Assembly: GCF_002904335.1 (NCBI RefSeq)
Contig: NZ_PPHF01000023.1
Coordinates: forward strand, 1 to 64,000
Length of the DNA: 64,000 nt
Source of the DNA: Amycolatopsis sp. CA-126428
GTDB taxonomy: Bacteria; Actinomycetota; Actinomycetes; Mycobacteriales; Pseudonocardiaceae
Reading direction: 5' to 3'
Shown: piece after piece, positions 45,695-54,284 of the stretch
Layout: the number at the start of each line of letters is the position of its first letter
How positions within the stretch are numbered: position 1 is the stretch's first letter
Program-made: the position numbers and the translations under genes
The notes under the pieces: model-generated
What the model saw: only the letters and a program-made list of their open reading frames with translations
Database searches by the model: none
Told to the model about the DNA's origin: nothing

Positions 45695-47581
45695 ATGCCC
45701 CGCGGGCGGGTTCCGCGCACCTGCCTGGTGTCGATGCCGTGGCACTCGCTGCACCGCCCCTCCCTCGCACTCGGCGTCCTGCGCGCGGCGTGCGAACGGG
45801 CGGGACTTCCGGTCCCGGTTTCCTACCACGGCAGTCTCGCTTTCGCCGAGATGATGCTGCGGGCCGGTTTGACCGTGGGCGACTACGCGGAATTGGCGGA
45901 CACCGGGTTCCACCATTCGCTCGGCGAATGGATCTTCGCGGGCGCGCTGAACGGATCCGATTTCGGCTATGCGGGCATGGAGGATCTGGCCGGCCGCGCC
46001 GGCCTGCCCTTCCGCATCGCCGCGGCGGCTCGTGCGCTCGCGGACGAATTCACCGATCAGGCCGCCGACGCCATTCTGGCCCACGAGCCGGAACTGGTCG
46101 GCTTCAGCGCGACCTTCAGCCAGACCATCGCGAGCCTCGCGGTGGCGCGGCGGATCAAGGACCGGCGACCCGGCGTGCAGATCCTGGTCGGCGGCTACTC
46201 GACCGACGGCCCGATGGGCGTGGCACTGCACCGGGAGTATTCGTTCGTCGACTACGTCCTGCGCGGCGAGGCGGACGTGACTTTTCCTAAACTGCTTCGG
46301 GCCCTCGCCGAATGCGATGCGACCGGAACCCGCGACGGCCTCGACGACGTGCCCCAGCTGTGCCGGCGTGACGACGACGGCGCCACCCGGGTCAGCCCGT
46401 GCCCGTCCCGGCCGGTCTCGCCGGCGTCGATCACGACACCGGACTACGACGACTGGTTCGCCGCCGTTCCCGCTTCCGTCGCCGCCCGCGTCGAACCGGA
46501 GCTGGTCGTGGAGTCCTCCCGCGGCTGCTGGTGGGGCGCGAAACACCACTGCGTCTTCTGCGGCCTCAACGGCACCGCGATGGCCTACCGGGCCAAGCCG
46601 GCCGAGTCCTTTGTGGATGAGGTGCTCGGACTCGTGCGCCGGCACCGGATCCTCGACGTCACCACGATCGACAACATCCTGCCGAACGAGTACTACCGGT
46701 CGGCGCTGCCGGAGCTGGCCGACGCGGGCCACGACCTGCGGATCCACTACGAAATCAAGGCCAACGCGCAGATCGAGGACGTGGCCGCACTGCGGAGCGC
46801 CGGGGTGTGGGACGTCCAGCCCGGCATCGAGAGCCTGGTCGACGACGTCCTGCACCGGATGCGCAAGGGCGTGCGCGGGGCCCACAACGTGCGGATGCTG
46901 CGCGACGGTGCCTCGGCCGGGCTCAACATCACCTGGAACTGGCTGTACGGGTTTCCGGGCGAACGCGTGGCGGACTACGCCGCGGTCGTGGCCCAGCTGC
47001 CCGCCCTGGTGCACCTGCAACCGCCCAGTCGCGCGGCACGGATTGCCCTGCAACGGTTTTCGCCGAACTTCGACGACCCGCGGCAGGGCTTCACCGAGCG
47101 TCGCCCGGCGGCGGGGTCGCGCCTCGTCCACGACATCGACGACCCGGAGCGGCTCGCCGAGCTCGTCTACTCCTTCGACACCCCGGACCAGGGGCTCACG
47201 GCCGAGGAGGTCAAGCCGCTGGTCGACGCGCTGGCCGCGTGGACCGCGGGCTATGCGGGGAGTGCGCTGGTCGTCCGGACCATCGGCGACGTCGTGGTGA
47301 TCCGGGACCGGCGCCACGGCTGGGCGCCCGCCGACCACGTGCTCGAGCACCCGCGGGAAATCGCGGCCTGGCGAGCACTGGAAACCGGCCGCGCCCCCCT
47401 CCGGGTCCTCGCCGAACAGGACCACGAATGGGATCCGGACGACTTCGGCCGCTGGCTTCGCCGGCTCGCGGAGGCCGGTCTGGTGTTCACCGACGGCACC
47501 TTGTGGATCACCCTGGCCACCTCGCCGGCCACGGCGCGGAAAACCCGCTTGCCGTTGCCGGTGCTCACGCCGTCCGCCTGA
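45695..47581 (+). CDS. RiPP maturation radical SAM C-methyltransferase (cobalamin-binding type)
   Basis: A 628-residue enzyme. The N-terminal ~200 residues match a B12-binding Rossmann fold (PELVGFSATFSQTIAS, then VQILVGGYST). The radical SAM cluster motif is C278-x7-C286-x2-C289 (CWWGAKHHCVFCGLNG), not the usual CX3CX2C; this spacing and the GLNGTAMAYRAK text after it are characteristic of the RiPP-maturation family. SAM-binding and barrel text follows (TIDNILPNEYY, WNWLYGFPGE). It is expected to methylate unreactive carbons of the precursor using methylcobalamin and a 5'-deoxyadenosyl radical. The C-terminal ~130 residues resemble a winged-helix-like recognition domain. Operon with genes on both sides. 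Confidence 0.92.
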   Translation: MPRGRVPRTCLVSMPWHSLHRPSLALGVLRAACERAGLPVPVSYHGSLAFAEMMLRAGLTVGDYAELADTGFHHSLGEWIFAGALNGSDFGYAGMEDLAGRAGLPFRIAAAARALADEFTDQAADAILAHEPELVGFSATFSQTIASLAVARRIKDRRPGVQILVGGYSTDGPMGVALHREYSFVDYVLRGEADVTFPKLLRALAECDATGTRDGLDDVPQLCRRDDDGATRVSPCPSRPVSPASITTPDYDDWFAAVPASVAARVEPELVVESSRGCWWGAKHHCVFCGLNGTAMAYRAKPAESFVDEVLGLVRRHRILDVTTIDNILPNEYYRSALPELADAGHDLRIHYEIKANAQIEDVAALRSAGVWDVQPGIESLVDDVLHRMRKGVRGAHNVRMLRDGASAGLNITWNWLYGFPGERVADYAAVVAQLPALVHLQPPSRAARIALQRFSPNFDDPRQGFTERRPAAGSRLVHDIDDPERLAELVYSFDTPDQGLTAEEVKPLVDALAAWTAGYAGSALVVRTIGDVVVIRDRRHGWAPADHVLEHPREIAAWRALETGRAPLRVLAEQDHEWDPDDFGRWLRRLAEAGLVFTDGTLWITLATSPATARKTRLPLPVLTPSA

Positions 47582-47592
47582 GAAGGAGCCAC

Positions 47593-48225
47593 ATGCGCAC
47601 TCTGTCCGCGCCGCACCCGGCGTGGCCCGAAACGGTCGAACTCGACCTCGGCCGCATCGACGCCGATCCCGGCGCCGCACTCGGTGTCGTGGCCGAACTG
47701 GCCGGGCGCGCGCAGCGGCTGCGGCTGCCGGAGCCGTTCGCCTTCGGCGGATCCGCGCACCGCGACGCGACGATGGTGCGCTTGCTCGCGGCCGCCGCGG
47801 CGGCGTTCGTCCCGGTGGACTGGACCTTGCGGGGGTCGTTGCCGGGCACCATTCCCGAACGCGCCTTGTACCACCTGCCACCACCACGGGACGACGGGGA
47901 ACTCGCTCGCCGCTGGCGTGCGGCCCACGACGTCGGCCTCTGCACCTACCGGTACGGCCCGGGGTTCGTGCTCATCCACGACACCCGACCGGGCGGGCCG
48001 ATCAACCGCGTCCACGTCGAAACCGCCTGGGTAGGCACGTTCCGGACCCTGGCCGGCACGGACCGGCCGCCGGCCGGCGGGGCCGCGGCGGATCTCCTCG
48101 ACCAGCTGGCGGCGCACCAGCTCGCCCTGCGGCTGGACGACCGGTACGCCGTCGTCCTGCCCTACCACGCGGATCGACGCCCACCGCCCGGCCGGGTGGT
48201 CCCGCCGGTGAAGCCGGGCCTATGA
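47593..48225 (+). CDS. RiPP-cluster protein of unassigned function (DUF5825-like)
   Basis: A 210-residue soluble protein, ATG with AAGGAG upstream, 11 bases after the radical SAM gene; its stop overlaps the exporter start (ATGA). Text that looks conserved: LRLPEPFAFGGSAHRDATMVRLL, WTLRGSLPGTIP, YHLPPP, and CTYRYGPGFVLIHDTRPGG. From memory this resembles DUF5825 proteins that travel with this radical SAM family; that cannot be confirmed here. It may be a peptide-recognition or second tailoring partner. No cofactor motif was recognised. Confidence 0.7.
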   Translation: MRTLSAPHPAWPETVELDLGRIDADPGAALGVVAELAGRAQRLRLPEPFAFGGSAHRDATMVRLLAAAAAAFVPVDWTLRGSLPGTIPERALYHLPPPRDDGELARRWRAAHDVGLCTYRYGPGFVLIHDTRPGGPINRVHVETAWVGTFRTLAGTDRPPAGGAAADLLDQLAAHQLALRLDDRYAVVLPYHADRRPPPGRVVPPVKPGL

Positions 48226-49475
48226 CCGACGCCTCGCCGGACGCGGCCACGTCGGCGGCCGGGCTGCGCGGGCATCGCGCGTTCCGGTTCCTGTGGAGCG
48301 CGGACGCCGCCTCGCAGCTCGGCACGGCCGCCGCGACCGCGCTGGTGCCCCTGCTCGCCGCGACCACCCTCGGCGCCACGCCGCTGCAGATGGGACTGCT
48401 CACCGCGGCGGAGACCGTGGCGTTGCTGGTCATCGGCCTGCCCGCCGGTGCCTGGATCGACCGGACCCGCCGCCGCCGCGCGGTCCTCGTCGGCGCCGAC
48501 CTCGTCCGGGCCCTGCTGTTCTTCGGCCTCCCGGTCGCGGGCTGGACCGGTGTGCTGGACTTCGGGCAGCTGCTCGTCACGGTGGTGCTCGTCGGCGTCG
48601 CGACCGTGTTCTTCGACGCCGCCTACCAGGCGTACCTGCCGGTGGTGATCGGGCTGGAGAACCTGGAAACCGGCTACGCGCGCCTGCAGGTCACCCTGTC
48701 GGTCGCCGCGGCCGCCGGGCCCGGCATCGGTGGCGTGCTCACTCGCGTGATCGGTGCCGCCTCCGGGCTGGCGCTCACCGGAGCGGGCTACCTGGCTTCG
48801 GCCGCGCTCCTTTCGCGCGTCCGGGCCGAGGTGCCGCCGATACCACCGCGGCCGCGGAAGGTGCGGCTGCGCACCGAAATCGCCGAGGGGCTGCACTACA
48901 TCGTCGGCCACCCCCAGCTCCGTCCGCTGGCCGTCGCGAGTTCCATCGCCGCGTTCTTCACCGCGGGCATCATGTCCATGGAAGTTCTGTTCTTCACCCA
49001 CGACCTGAACCTGGACGCGGCGGGCGCGGGCGTGCTGCTGGCCCTGTCTGGCGTGGGCAGCGTCATCGGCGCCGCGACGACCGGCCGCTGGACCCGCCGC
49101 CTCGGCGCCGCTCGCGCCAACTGGCTGGTGCCGCTGCTGACCTGGCCACCCCACCTGCTGCTCCCGCTCGCCCAACCGGGCCCGATCGGCCTGGTCCTGG
49201 CGGCCACGGGAATCGTCATCCACGCCGCCGGCGGCACGACCTACAACGTGATCGTGATGACCCGCCGCCAGCACCTGACACCGGACGCCCTGCGCGGCCG
49301 CGTCCACACGACCATGCGCGTGCTCGTCTGGGGAACCATGCCACTCGGCGCACTGGCGGCGGGCGTCTTCGCCGAGTCGGTGGGGACGCGCGCGACCCTG
49401 ACCATCGCCGTCGCCGGAATCCTCATCGCGATCGTGCCCGCGGCCTGGTCCGCCCGCGAACACCCGGTCCCTTGA
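48222..49475 (+). CDS. MFS exporter (MFS_3 / enterobactin-exporter-like)
   Basis: A 417-residue transporter with about twelve membrane segments. It opens HRAFRFLWSADAASQLGTAAATALVPLL and has the loop motif GAWIDRTRRRRAVLVGADLVRAL typical of drug/siderophore exporters of this branch. Last gene of the peptide operon and translationally coupled to the gene before it, so export of the matured peptide is the simplest role. No peptidase domain is present, so leader removal must be by another enzyme. Confidence 0.88.
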   Translation: MTDASPDAATSAAGLRGHRAFRFLWSADAASQLGTAAATALVPLLAATTLGATPLQMGLLTAAETVALLVIGLPAGAWIDRTRRRRAVLVGADLVRALLFFGLPVAGWTGVLDFGQLLVTVVLVGVATVFFDAAYQAYLPVVIGLENLETGYARLQVTLSVAAAAGPGIGGVLTRVIGAASGLALTGAGYLASAALLSRVRAEVPPIPPRPRKVRLRTEIAEGLHYIVGHPQLRPLAVASSIAAFFTAGIMSMEVLFFTHDLNLDAAGAGVLLALSGVGSVIGAATTGRWTRRLGAARANWLVPLLTWPPHLLLPLAQPGPIGLVLAATGIVIHAAGGTTYNVIVMTRRQHLTPDALRGRVHTTMRVLVWGTMPLGALAAGVFAESVGTRATLTIAVAGILIAIVPAAWSAREHPVP

Positions 49476-49584
49476 CGGCCGGCATGCACCTCCGTCCCCG
49501 GAGTTGCCGATCCATGGCGCCCGGGCCGGACCAGCTCCCGGGCGATTCCCGATATCCTCTCGGAAACGCAAGAGGGGGAGTTCC

Positions 49585-50073
49585 ATGAGTACCGTCGAGC
49601 GCACGCTCAGACCGATCGTCGTCCTGCTGTACATCAACGTGGGGATCAGCGTCCTGCTCACGGTGCTGACCTTCGTGTTCAAGAGTTCCGTACTCGATTA
49701 CCAGGTGCAGCACATGGTCGAGGCCGGGAAGGTCCTCCCGGGCCGGGAGGCGGCGACGCGTGGCGTGCTGGAAGGCACGCTCTGGATCCGGCCGCTGTCG
49801 ATCCTGGTCGTTTCGGTGGTTTACGCCCGTTTTGTCGCGCGGCTGAAACTCGGCCTGCGACGCACTTATTACCGGCTTCTGGCCATCGCGATCTTCGGCG
49901 CGGGTGCGCTGGCCTATCTGATCGTCATCTCCCAGTTCCCGGTCTGGTACCGCGTCATCCAGGGCGTGCAGGGACTCGTGCTGCTGAGCTTGCTGCCGAT
50001 ATTGGCCACGAAGGACATCCGGGACCACTTCGCGCCGGAGCCGCAGGCGATGAAGATCTGGGACGACGCGTAG
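49585..50073 (+). CDS. Four-helix integral membrane protein, function unknown
   Basis: A 162-residue protein with GGGGGAG before the ATG and four membrane segments (about 12-35, 68-85, 98-118 and 122-142). The loop between the first two (YQVQHMVEAGKVLPG) is polar. It follows the exporter by 109 bases on the same strand. Similar small proteins are abundant in actinomycetes; no function known to me. Part in immunity for the peptide cluster is possible but unsupported. Confidence 0.7.
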   Translation: MSTVERTLRPIVVLLYINVGISVLLTVLTFVFKSSVLDYQVQHMVEAGKVLPGREAATRGVLEGTLWIRPLSILVVSVVYARFVARLKLGLRRTYYRLLAIAIFGAGALAYLIVISQFPVWYRVIQGVQGLVLLSLLPILATKDIRDHFAPEPQAMKIWDDA

Positions 50074-50151
50074 GCAGGGAAGAGGCGCGAGTTCGCGAGG
50101 AAGTTCTGCGCGGAGGTACACGGATCGCGCGTGGCAGCAGTCTTCATAGTG

Positions 50152-50651
50152 ATGGCTGACTACGAGGACTTCGTCCGGACGCACCTGCCGCGGTTGCTGC
50201 GCTACGCGACGATGCTGACCGGGGAGCGGGAGCAGGCCGCTGACCTGGTGCAGGACGTGCTGGTCAAGGCGTACCGACGGCGGTCGCGGATCAGTGACGC
50301 CGAGCACCCCGACCGTTACGTGCTGCGGATGGTGACCAACGACTACCCTCCTGGCGCCGCAGCCGGTCGGCGCGGCTGATCGCCGTGGGCGACCCGCCGG
50401 ACGAGGCGCGGCCGGATGACTTCGCGTCGGACCACGCGGCGCGCGAGGACATGTGGCAGCGCCTGGCGCGGTTGCCCCGGCGTCAGCGCGCGGTCGTGGT
50501 GCTCCGGTACTACGAGCAGCTCGCCAACGCCGACATCGCCGGCCTGCTCGGCTGCGCCCAGGCCACCGTGCGGGCCCACGCCCGCAAAGCCCTGACGACC
50601 CTGCGACACGGCCTGAGCATCGATCGGATGGCCCAGGCCAAGGAGAGCTGA
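50152..50651 (+). pseudogene. ECF (SigE-type) sigma factor with a one-base frame break
   Basis: Frame one gives MADYEDFVRTHLPRLLRYATMLTG, region 2 (AADLVQDVLVKAYRRRSRI) and YVLRMVTNDY; frame two gives WRRSRSARLIAVGDPP through region 4 (LPRRQRAVVVLRYYEQLANADIAGLLGCAQATVRAHARKAL). Together they make one normal ~167-residue SigE-like sigma factor. The join, 50347-50351, has five bases where six are needed, so a single-base deletion or sequencing error is the likely cause. The coupled downstream gene is intact (TGATG overlap), which hints that the break may be recent or an artefact. Confidence 0.85.
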
Positions 50652-51685
50652 TGGACATCGAGAACCTGATCAAGGACACCTTCACCGCCCACGAGCCCGA
50701 CGTCCCCGACAGCGACCAGGTGCTGGCGGCCACGCGTCAGCGCCTCGACCGCCGGCGCGCCGTGGTGAGCCCGCCGCTCGCGGCCGCCGCCGGGGTGGCC
50801 CTGCTCGCCCTGGCCGCGGTCGCCGTCGTCGCGCTGAACCGGCCGGCGCACGACAACGAGGTCGCCACGGGCACCGGTCCGGCCGCCCTTCAAGCGCCGG
50901 CCGAGGCGGCCATCGCGGAGCTGACCATGCCCTACTCCCTCGGCTGGCTGCCGCCGGGCAAGGCCGACTACCTCGCGCGCCGGATCAACGTCGGTGGCAG
51001 CGCGGCGCACCCCGACAAGCCGGTGTACGGCGGCGAGTACATGCTGACCGTCACGTCCGGGCCTCAGGTCCTGCTCGTGGACGTGCAGGAAATGCGGATG
51101 ATGCCGGTCGACCAGGCCGCCTTCAAGTCCGGTCCGGGCAAGCCCGTCACCATCCGCGGACGGGCCGGCGTGGAGAGCTCCCACTCCGGCGGCCCCGGCG
51201 GCTACGAGCTGCACCTGACCCACCCCGAGGGCGGCTCGCTGTACGTCAACGTGGCCGCGCAGCCGGGCAGCACGGCGTCGGCGCAGCAGCTGATCGACGC
51301 GGGCCGCCGCGTCGCGGAGAACGTCACCTTCCCGGGCAAGACCACGGTCACCCCGGCGTTCGGCCTCGGCAAGCTGCCCGACGGCCTGCGGATGTGCACG
51401 TTCGACGTCGAGAAGAACGGCCCGAGCGGCGGTCCGCGCACGGGCTACTCGCTGGGCACGTGCAGCACCCTGCCGCCGATCCACGTGCACGTCGGGGAGC
51501 CGAGTCAGGTGAGCGGCACCGAGGGGCCACCGGTCCAGGGACACGCGACGCGCTACCAGGACGAGAACGGTTACCGCACACTGTGGATCCTCAAGGCCGT
51601 CCACGACGCGCCGATCGCCGTGGCGGGCCGCGGCGCGCAGGCGGAGTTGTCCGCGATCGCCGACCACCTCGTCCTGCCGCACTGA
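50651..51685 (+). CDS. Putative membrane anti-sigma/regulatory protein coupled to the ECF sigma gene
   Basis: A 344-residue protein with a short cytoplasmic N-terminus (MDIENLIKDTFTAHEPDVPD), one membrane segment (about 40-62, AAAAGVALLALAAVAVVAL) and a ~270-residue external domain holding two Cys. The topology is that of an anti-sigma factor with an external sensor, though no zinc HxxxCxxC motif is seen. The start overlaps the sigma stop. Function inferred from position. Confidence 0.75.
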   Translation: MDIENLIKDTFTAHEPDVPDSDQVLAATRQRLDRRRAVVSPPLAAAAGVALLALAAVAVVALNRPAHDNEVATGTGPAALQAPAEAAIAELTMPYSLGWLPPGKADYLARRINVGGSAAHPDKPVYGGEYMLTVTSGPQVLLVDVQEMRMMPVDQAAFKSGPGKPVTIRGRAGVESSHSGGPGGYELHLTHPEGGSLYVNVAAQPGSTASAQQLIDAGRRVAENVTFPGKTTVTPAFGLGKLPDGLRMCTFDVEKNGPSGGPRTGYSLGTCSTLPPIHVHVGEPSQVSGTEGPPVQGHATRYQDENGYRTLWILKAVHDAPIAVAGRGAQAELSAIADHLVLPH

Positions 51686-51700
51686 GGTTTTCGTGGGTCC

Positions 51701-52573
51701 TCAGCGATCGATGTCCGTGTAGAAGGAGCGGAGGGTGGCCGCGAGCTGCTCGGGGGCTTCCATCGCCACGTAGTGCCCGATCCGTTCGAGCTGAACGGCG
51801 ATCACGTCGGTGGCGACCTGCCGCAGCGTGGCGGGCGTGAAGTTCGCCGAGCGGCCGCCCACCGCGAGGACGGGCAGGTCCAGCTTGCGGGCCGCGAGCG
51901 TGCGGAGTTCGTCTCCTTCGGAGAGCAGTGACCGGTACAGGCCGGCGGCGCCGGCGAAGGCGCCGGGCCGGGCGTAGGAGCGGACGAGCTCGTCGATGTC
52001 GGCGTCGGTGAACGCGTCGGGTTTCCCGGCGAGGGACGGGATCGCGTAGTCGGTGAGGAACGGCCGCTCGCGTCCGGTGAGGAGCATTTCCGGGATGCCG
52101 GGGGCGGCGAGGACGCCGATGTGCCAGGCGCCGCCGTGGGTGACGTCGGCGAGCATCTCGGCGCCGAATCCCGGGAGCCCGGTCTCGATTCCGGTGTAGC
52201 TGCGGACGAGTTCGGGGTGGGTGGCGGCGACCCGGAACGTCGTGGGGCCGCTGATGTCCTGGCCGGTGAGGTGGACGGGGCCGACGTCCAGGCCGGCGAT
52301 CAGGTCGCTGAGGTCGTTCGCCGCGGTCGCGCTGTCGTGCTCGCGCGTGGCGGTGGCGGAGTCGCCGAACCCGCGGAGGTCCACAGCGAACACCCGGTGG
52401 TGCTCGCTGAGCCGGGGGATCAGCTTGTGGAACACCCACCAGGTCTCCGGAAAGCCGTGAACGAGCAGCACGGGAGACCCGGCGGTGCCGGCGGCGACGT
52501 AGTGCAGTTCGGTGCCGTTGAGGGCGACCCGGTGGTGGTGGACACCGGGGATGGTGGCGGCGTGGCGGTTCAT
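51701..52573 (-). CDS. Alpha/beta hydrolase (epoxide hydrolase-like)
   Basis: A 290-residue alpha/beta hydrolase: LLVHGFPETWWVFHK (oxyanion loop), AVDLRGFGDS, nucleophile elbow GQDISG with Asp, a cap domain with a likely Tyr (LTDYAIPS), and catalytic His in RIGHYVAMEAP. Asp nucleophile and cap fit epoxide hydrolases/dehalogenases. It is divergent from a MarR gene with two perfect palindromes between and is probably repressed by it. Similar in layout to the hydrolase/HxlR pair at 11381-12677 but not a close copy. Confidence 0.88.
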   Translation of the reverse strand: MNRHAATIPGVHHHRVALNGTELHYVAAGTAGSPVLLVHGFPETWWVFHKLIPRLSEHHRVFAVDLRGFGDSATATREHDSATAANDLSDLIAGLDVGPVHLTGQDISGPTTFRVAATHPELVRSYTGIETGLPGFGAEMLADVTHGGAWHIGVLAAPGIPEMLLTGRERPFLTDYAIPSLAGKPDAFTDADIDELVRSYARPGAFAGAAGLYRSLLSEGDELRTLAARKLDLPVLAVGGRSANFTPATLRQVATDVIAVQLERIGHYVAMEAPEQLAATLRSFYTDIDR

Positions 52574-52593
52574 GTGGTCCCTTCGAGCAGATG

Positions 52594-52642
52594 GACAAGT
52601 AACTTGTCGAACTCTAGAGGATAGACAAGTGACTTGTCTATC
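52594..52642. promoter_or_regulatory. Two perfect palindromic MarR operators
   Basis: GACAAGT-A-ACTTGTC at 52594-52608 and GATAGACAAGT-G-ACTTGTCTATC at 52620-52642 are both exact inverted repeats around one base. Their centres are 30 bases apart (about three helical turns). They cover the promoters of the divergent hydrolase and MarR genes. Confidence 0.88.
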
Positions 52643-52668
52643 TGGCCGGGCCTCGTATGATCGGCCGC

Positions 52669-53124
52669 ATGGCGCAGTCCAGCGGTGCCGAGCTCGCGCT
52701 TCTGCTGCTCGGCGGCTTCCACTCGATGGTCGACGAGGTGAACGTGGAGCTCGCGAAGCGCGGCCACCGAGGTGTCCGCCCCGTGCACGAGTTCGCGTTG
52801 CGCGCGGTCGAGGCGGGTGCGGACACGGCGTCCGAGCTCGGTCGCCGGTTGTCGGTCACCAAGCAGGCGGCGGCGCAGACCATCGCCGTGCTGGAGGACT
52901 TCGGCTACGTCGACCGCGAGCCCGACCCGAGCGACGGACGCCGCAAGCGCGTGCGGGTCACCCCGCGAGGCCACGAGCTGATGGCCATCGGCGGCGCCCT
53001 GTTCGACGACGTGCGCAGCCGCTGGGCGGCCCGGATCGGGCCCGAGCAGCTCGAGACCCTGGAAGCGCACCTGGCTCAGCTCACCGAGCGCCGCTCGTTC
53101 ACCGCGGAAGACTTGCAGGACTGA
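52669..53124 (+). CDS. MarR family transcriptional regulator
   Basis: A ~151-residue MarR protein: TASELGRRLSVTKQAAAQTIAVLEDFGYV (DNA-binding helices) and wing DPSDGRRKRVRVTPRG. It very likely binds the two palindromes upstream and controls itself and the divergent hydrolase. ATG 52669 is chosen by comparison with related proteins; ATG 52657 would add four residues. Neither has a clear ribosome site. Confidence 0.9.
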   Translation: MAQSSGAELALLLLGGFHSMVDEVNVELAKRGHRGVRPVHEFALRAVEAGADTASELGRRLSVTKQAAAQTIAVLEDFGYVDREPDPSDGRRKRVRVTPRGHELMAIGGALFDDVRSRWAARIGPEQLETLEAHLAQLTERRSFTAEDLQD

Positions 53125-53234
53125 TCCCGAAGCCGCTCGCCGGCGCGTCCGGGGTCGACGCGATAACCGGTGGACCGGCACGTGCGGCACCCCTAGTGTT
53201 CCGTCGAACCGCGTGGACGTAAGGATTCCCCGAA

Positions 53235-53981
53235 GTGGATTTACCCCGTAGCTTCACCATCCGCGAGAGCAGCCACCGCATCCACAACCCGCTCACCAGC
53301 CGGAAACTGGCTGCACTGGGCGAGGCGCTGGACCCGCCGCCCGGAACTCGGGTGCTCGACCTGGCCTGTGGTTCGGGCGAGTTGTTGTGCACCTGGGCCC
53401 GCGATCACGGCGTCACCGGGACCGGCGTCGACATCAGCACGGTGTTCCTGGCCAAGGCCCGGGCGCGGGCGATCGAACTGGAGGTCGCCGAACAGGTCAC
53501 GTTCATCCATGGTGACGCGTCTGGTCACGTTGCCGACGACCCGGTCGACATCGGGGCGTGTGTCGGTGCGACGTGGATCGGGGGTGGCGTCGCCGGGACT
53601 GTGGACCTGCTCCGGCGCAGCCTGCGTCCCGGCGGCGTGATGCTGATCGGCGAACCGTACTGGCGCCGGGAACCCCAGGACCAGGCCACCGTCGAAGGCT
53701 GTCACGCCACCAGCGCAGACGATTTCCGTGTCCTCCCGGAACTGCTGGAACAGTTCGGGGAACTGGGTTGCGACGTCGTGGAGATGGTTCTGGCCGATCA
53801 GGACAGCTGGGACCGGTACGTGGCGGCTCAGTGGCTCAACACCCGTCGCTGGCTGGACGCGCATCCCGGCGACGAGCTGGCCGGGCAGCTGCGTGCGGAA
53901 CTCACCGCCGCTCCGGTGCGCCACGCCCGGTACCAACGCGAATACCTCGGCTGGGGCGTCTTCGCTCTGATGGATCGCTGA
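53235..53981 (+). CDS. Class I SAM-dependent methyltransferase
   Basis: A 248-residue methyltransferase with a Rossmann fold: motif I VLDLACGSGELLCTWA, acidic residue after strand two (GVDISTVFLAKAR), IHGDASGHV, and LRPGGVMLIGEPYW. Methyl acceptor not evident; the family includes small-molecule methylases. GTG start with AAGGA upstream. Stands alone between the MarR gene and the SARP gene. Confidence 0.88.
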   Translation: MDLPRSFTIRESSHRIHNPLTSRKLAALGEALDPPPGTRVLDLACGSGELLCTWARDHGVTGTGVDISTVFLAKARARAIELEVAEQVTFIHGDASGHVADDPVDIGACVGATWIGGGVAGTVDLLRRSLRPGGVMLIGEPYWRREPQDQATVEGCHATSADDFRVLPELLEQFGELGCDVVEMVLADQDSWDRYVAAQWLNTRRWLDAHPGDELAGQLRAELTAAPVRHARYQREYLGWGVFALMDR

Positions 53982-54284
53982 CCCCCGCGCGGTGGTAGCT
54001 CGATGTGCGCTCCGCGCCAGCTACGTCCGCACCCTCAAACGAGGAGCTGACGCGGCCGGCCTACCGCGTCCCGAGTGGACAGGCGCGGTCCGCAGACACG
54101 TCTGCGTTCTGGGCGAAGCCGGGTGGAAGGCGGACCGAAGGCCGGCGGCCTATCGTCTGCGCATGCCCGAGCGCCGTCCACCCTGGTCGATCCGTGCCGG
54201 TGTGGCGCACGGCCTTCCGCCGGTGTCCATTGTGGCTGTTCCGCCCGGCTGCCCCCGCGTCCCGGCCACCTGAGGACCTGTCCC
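53982..54284. promoter_or_regulatory. SARP upstream region with a 16-bp inverted repeat
   Basis: No gene was recognised in these ~300 bases. CGCAGAC-AC-GTCTGCG at 54091-54106 is a clean inverted repeat about 180 bases before the SARP start and could be an operator. The rest shows nothing clear. Confidence 0.4.

Noticed and set aside
45410..47887. 825-codon open frame on the minus strand across the RiPP precursor and radical SAM gene
   Set aside because: No recognisable domain and no ribosome site; the plus strand carries clear motifs and the expected third-position GC.
50347..50351. Programmed frameshift in the ECF sigma gene
   Set aside because: No slippery heptamer or downstream stem is evident; a one-base deletion or error is simpler.
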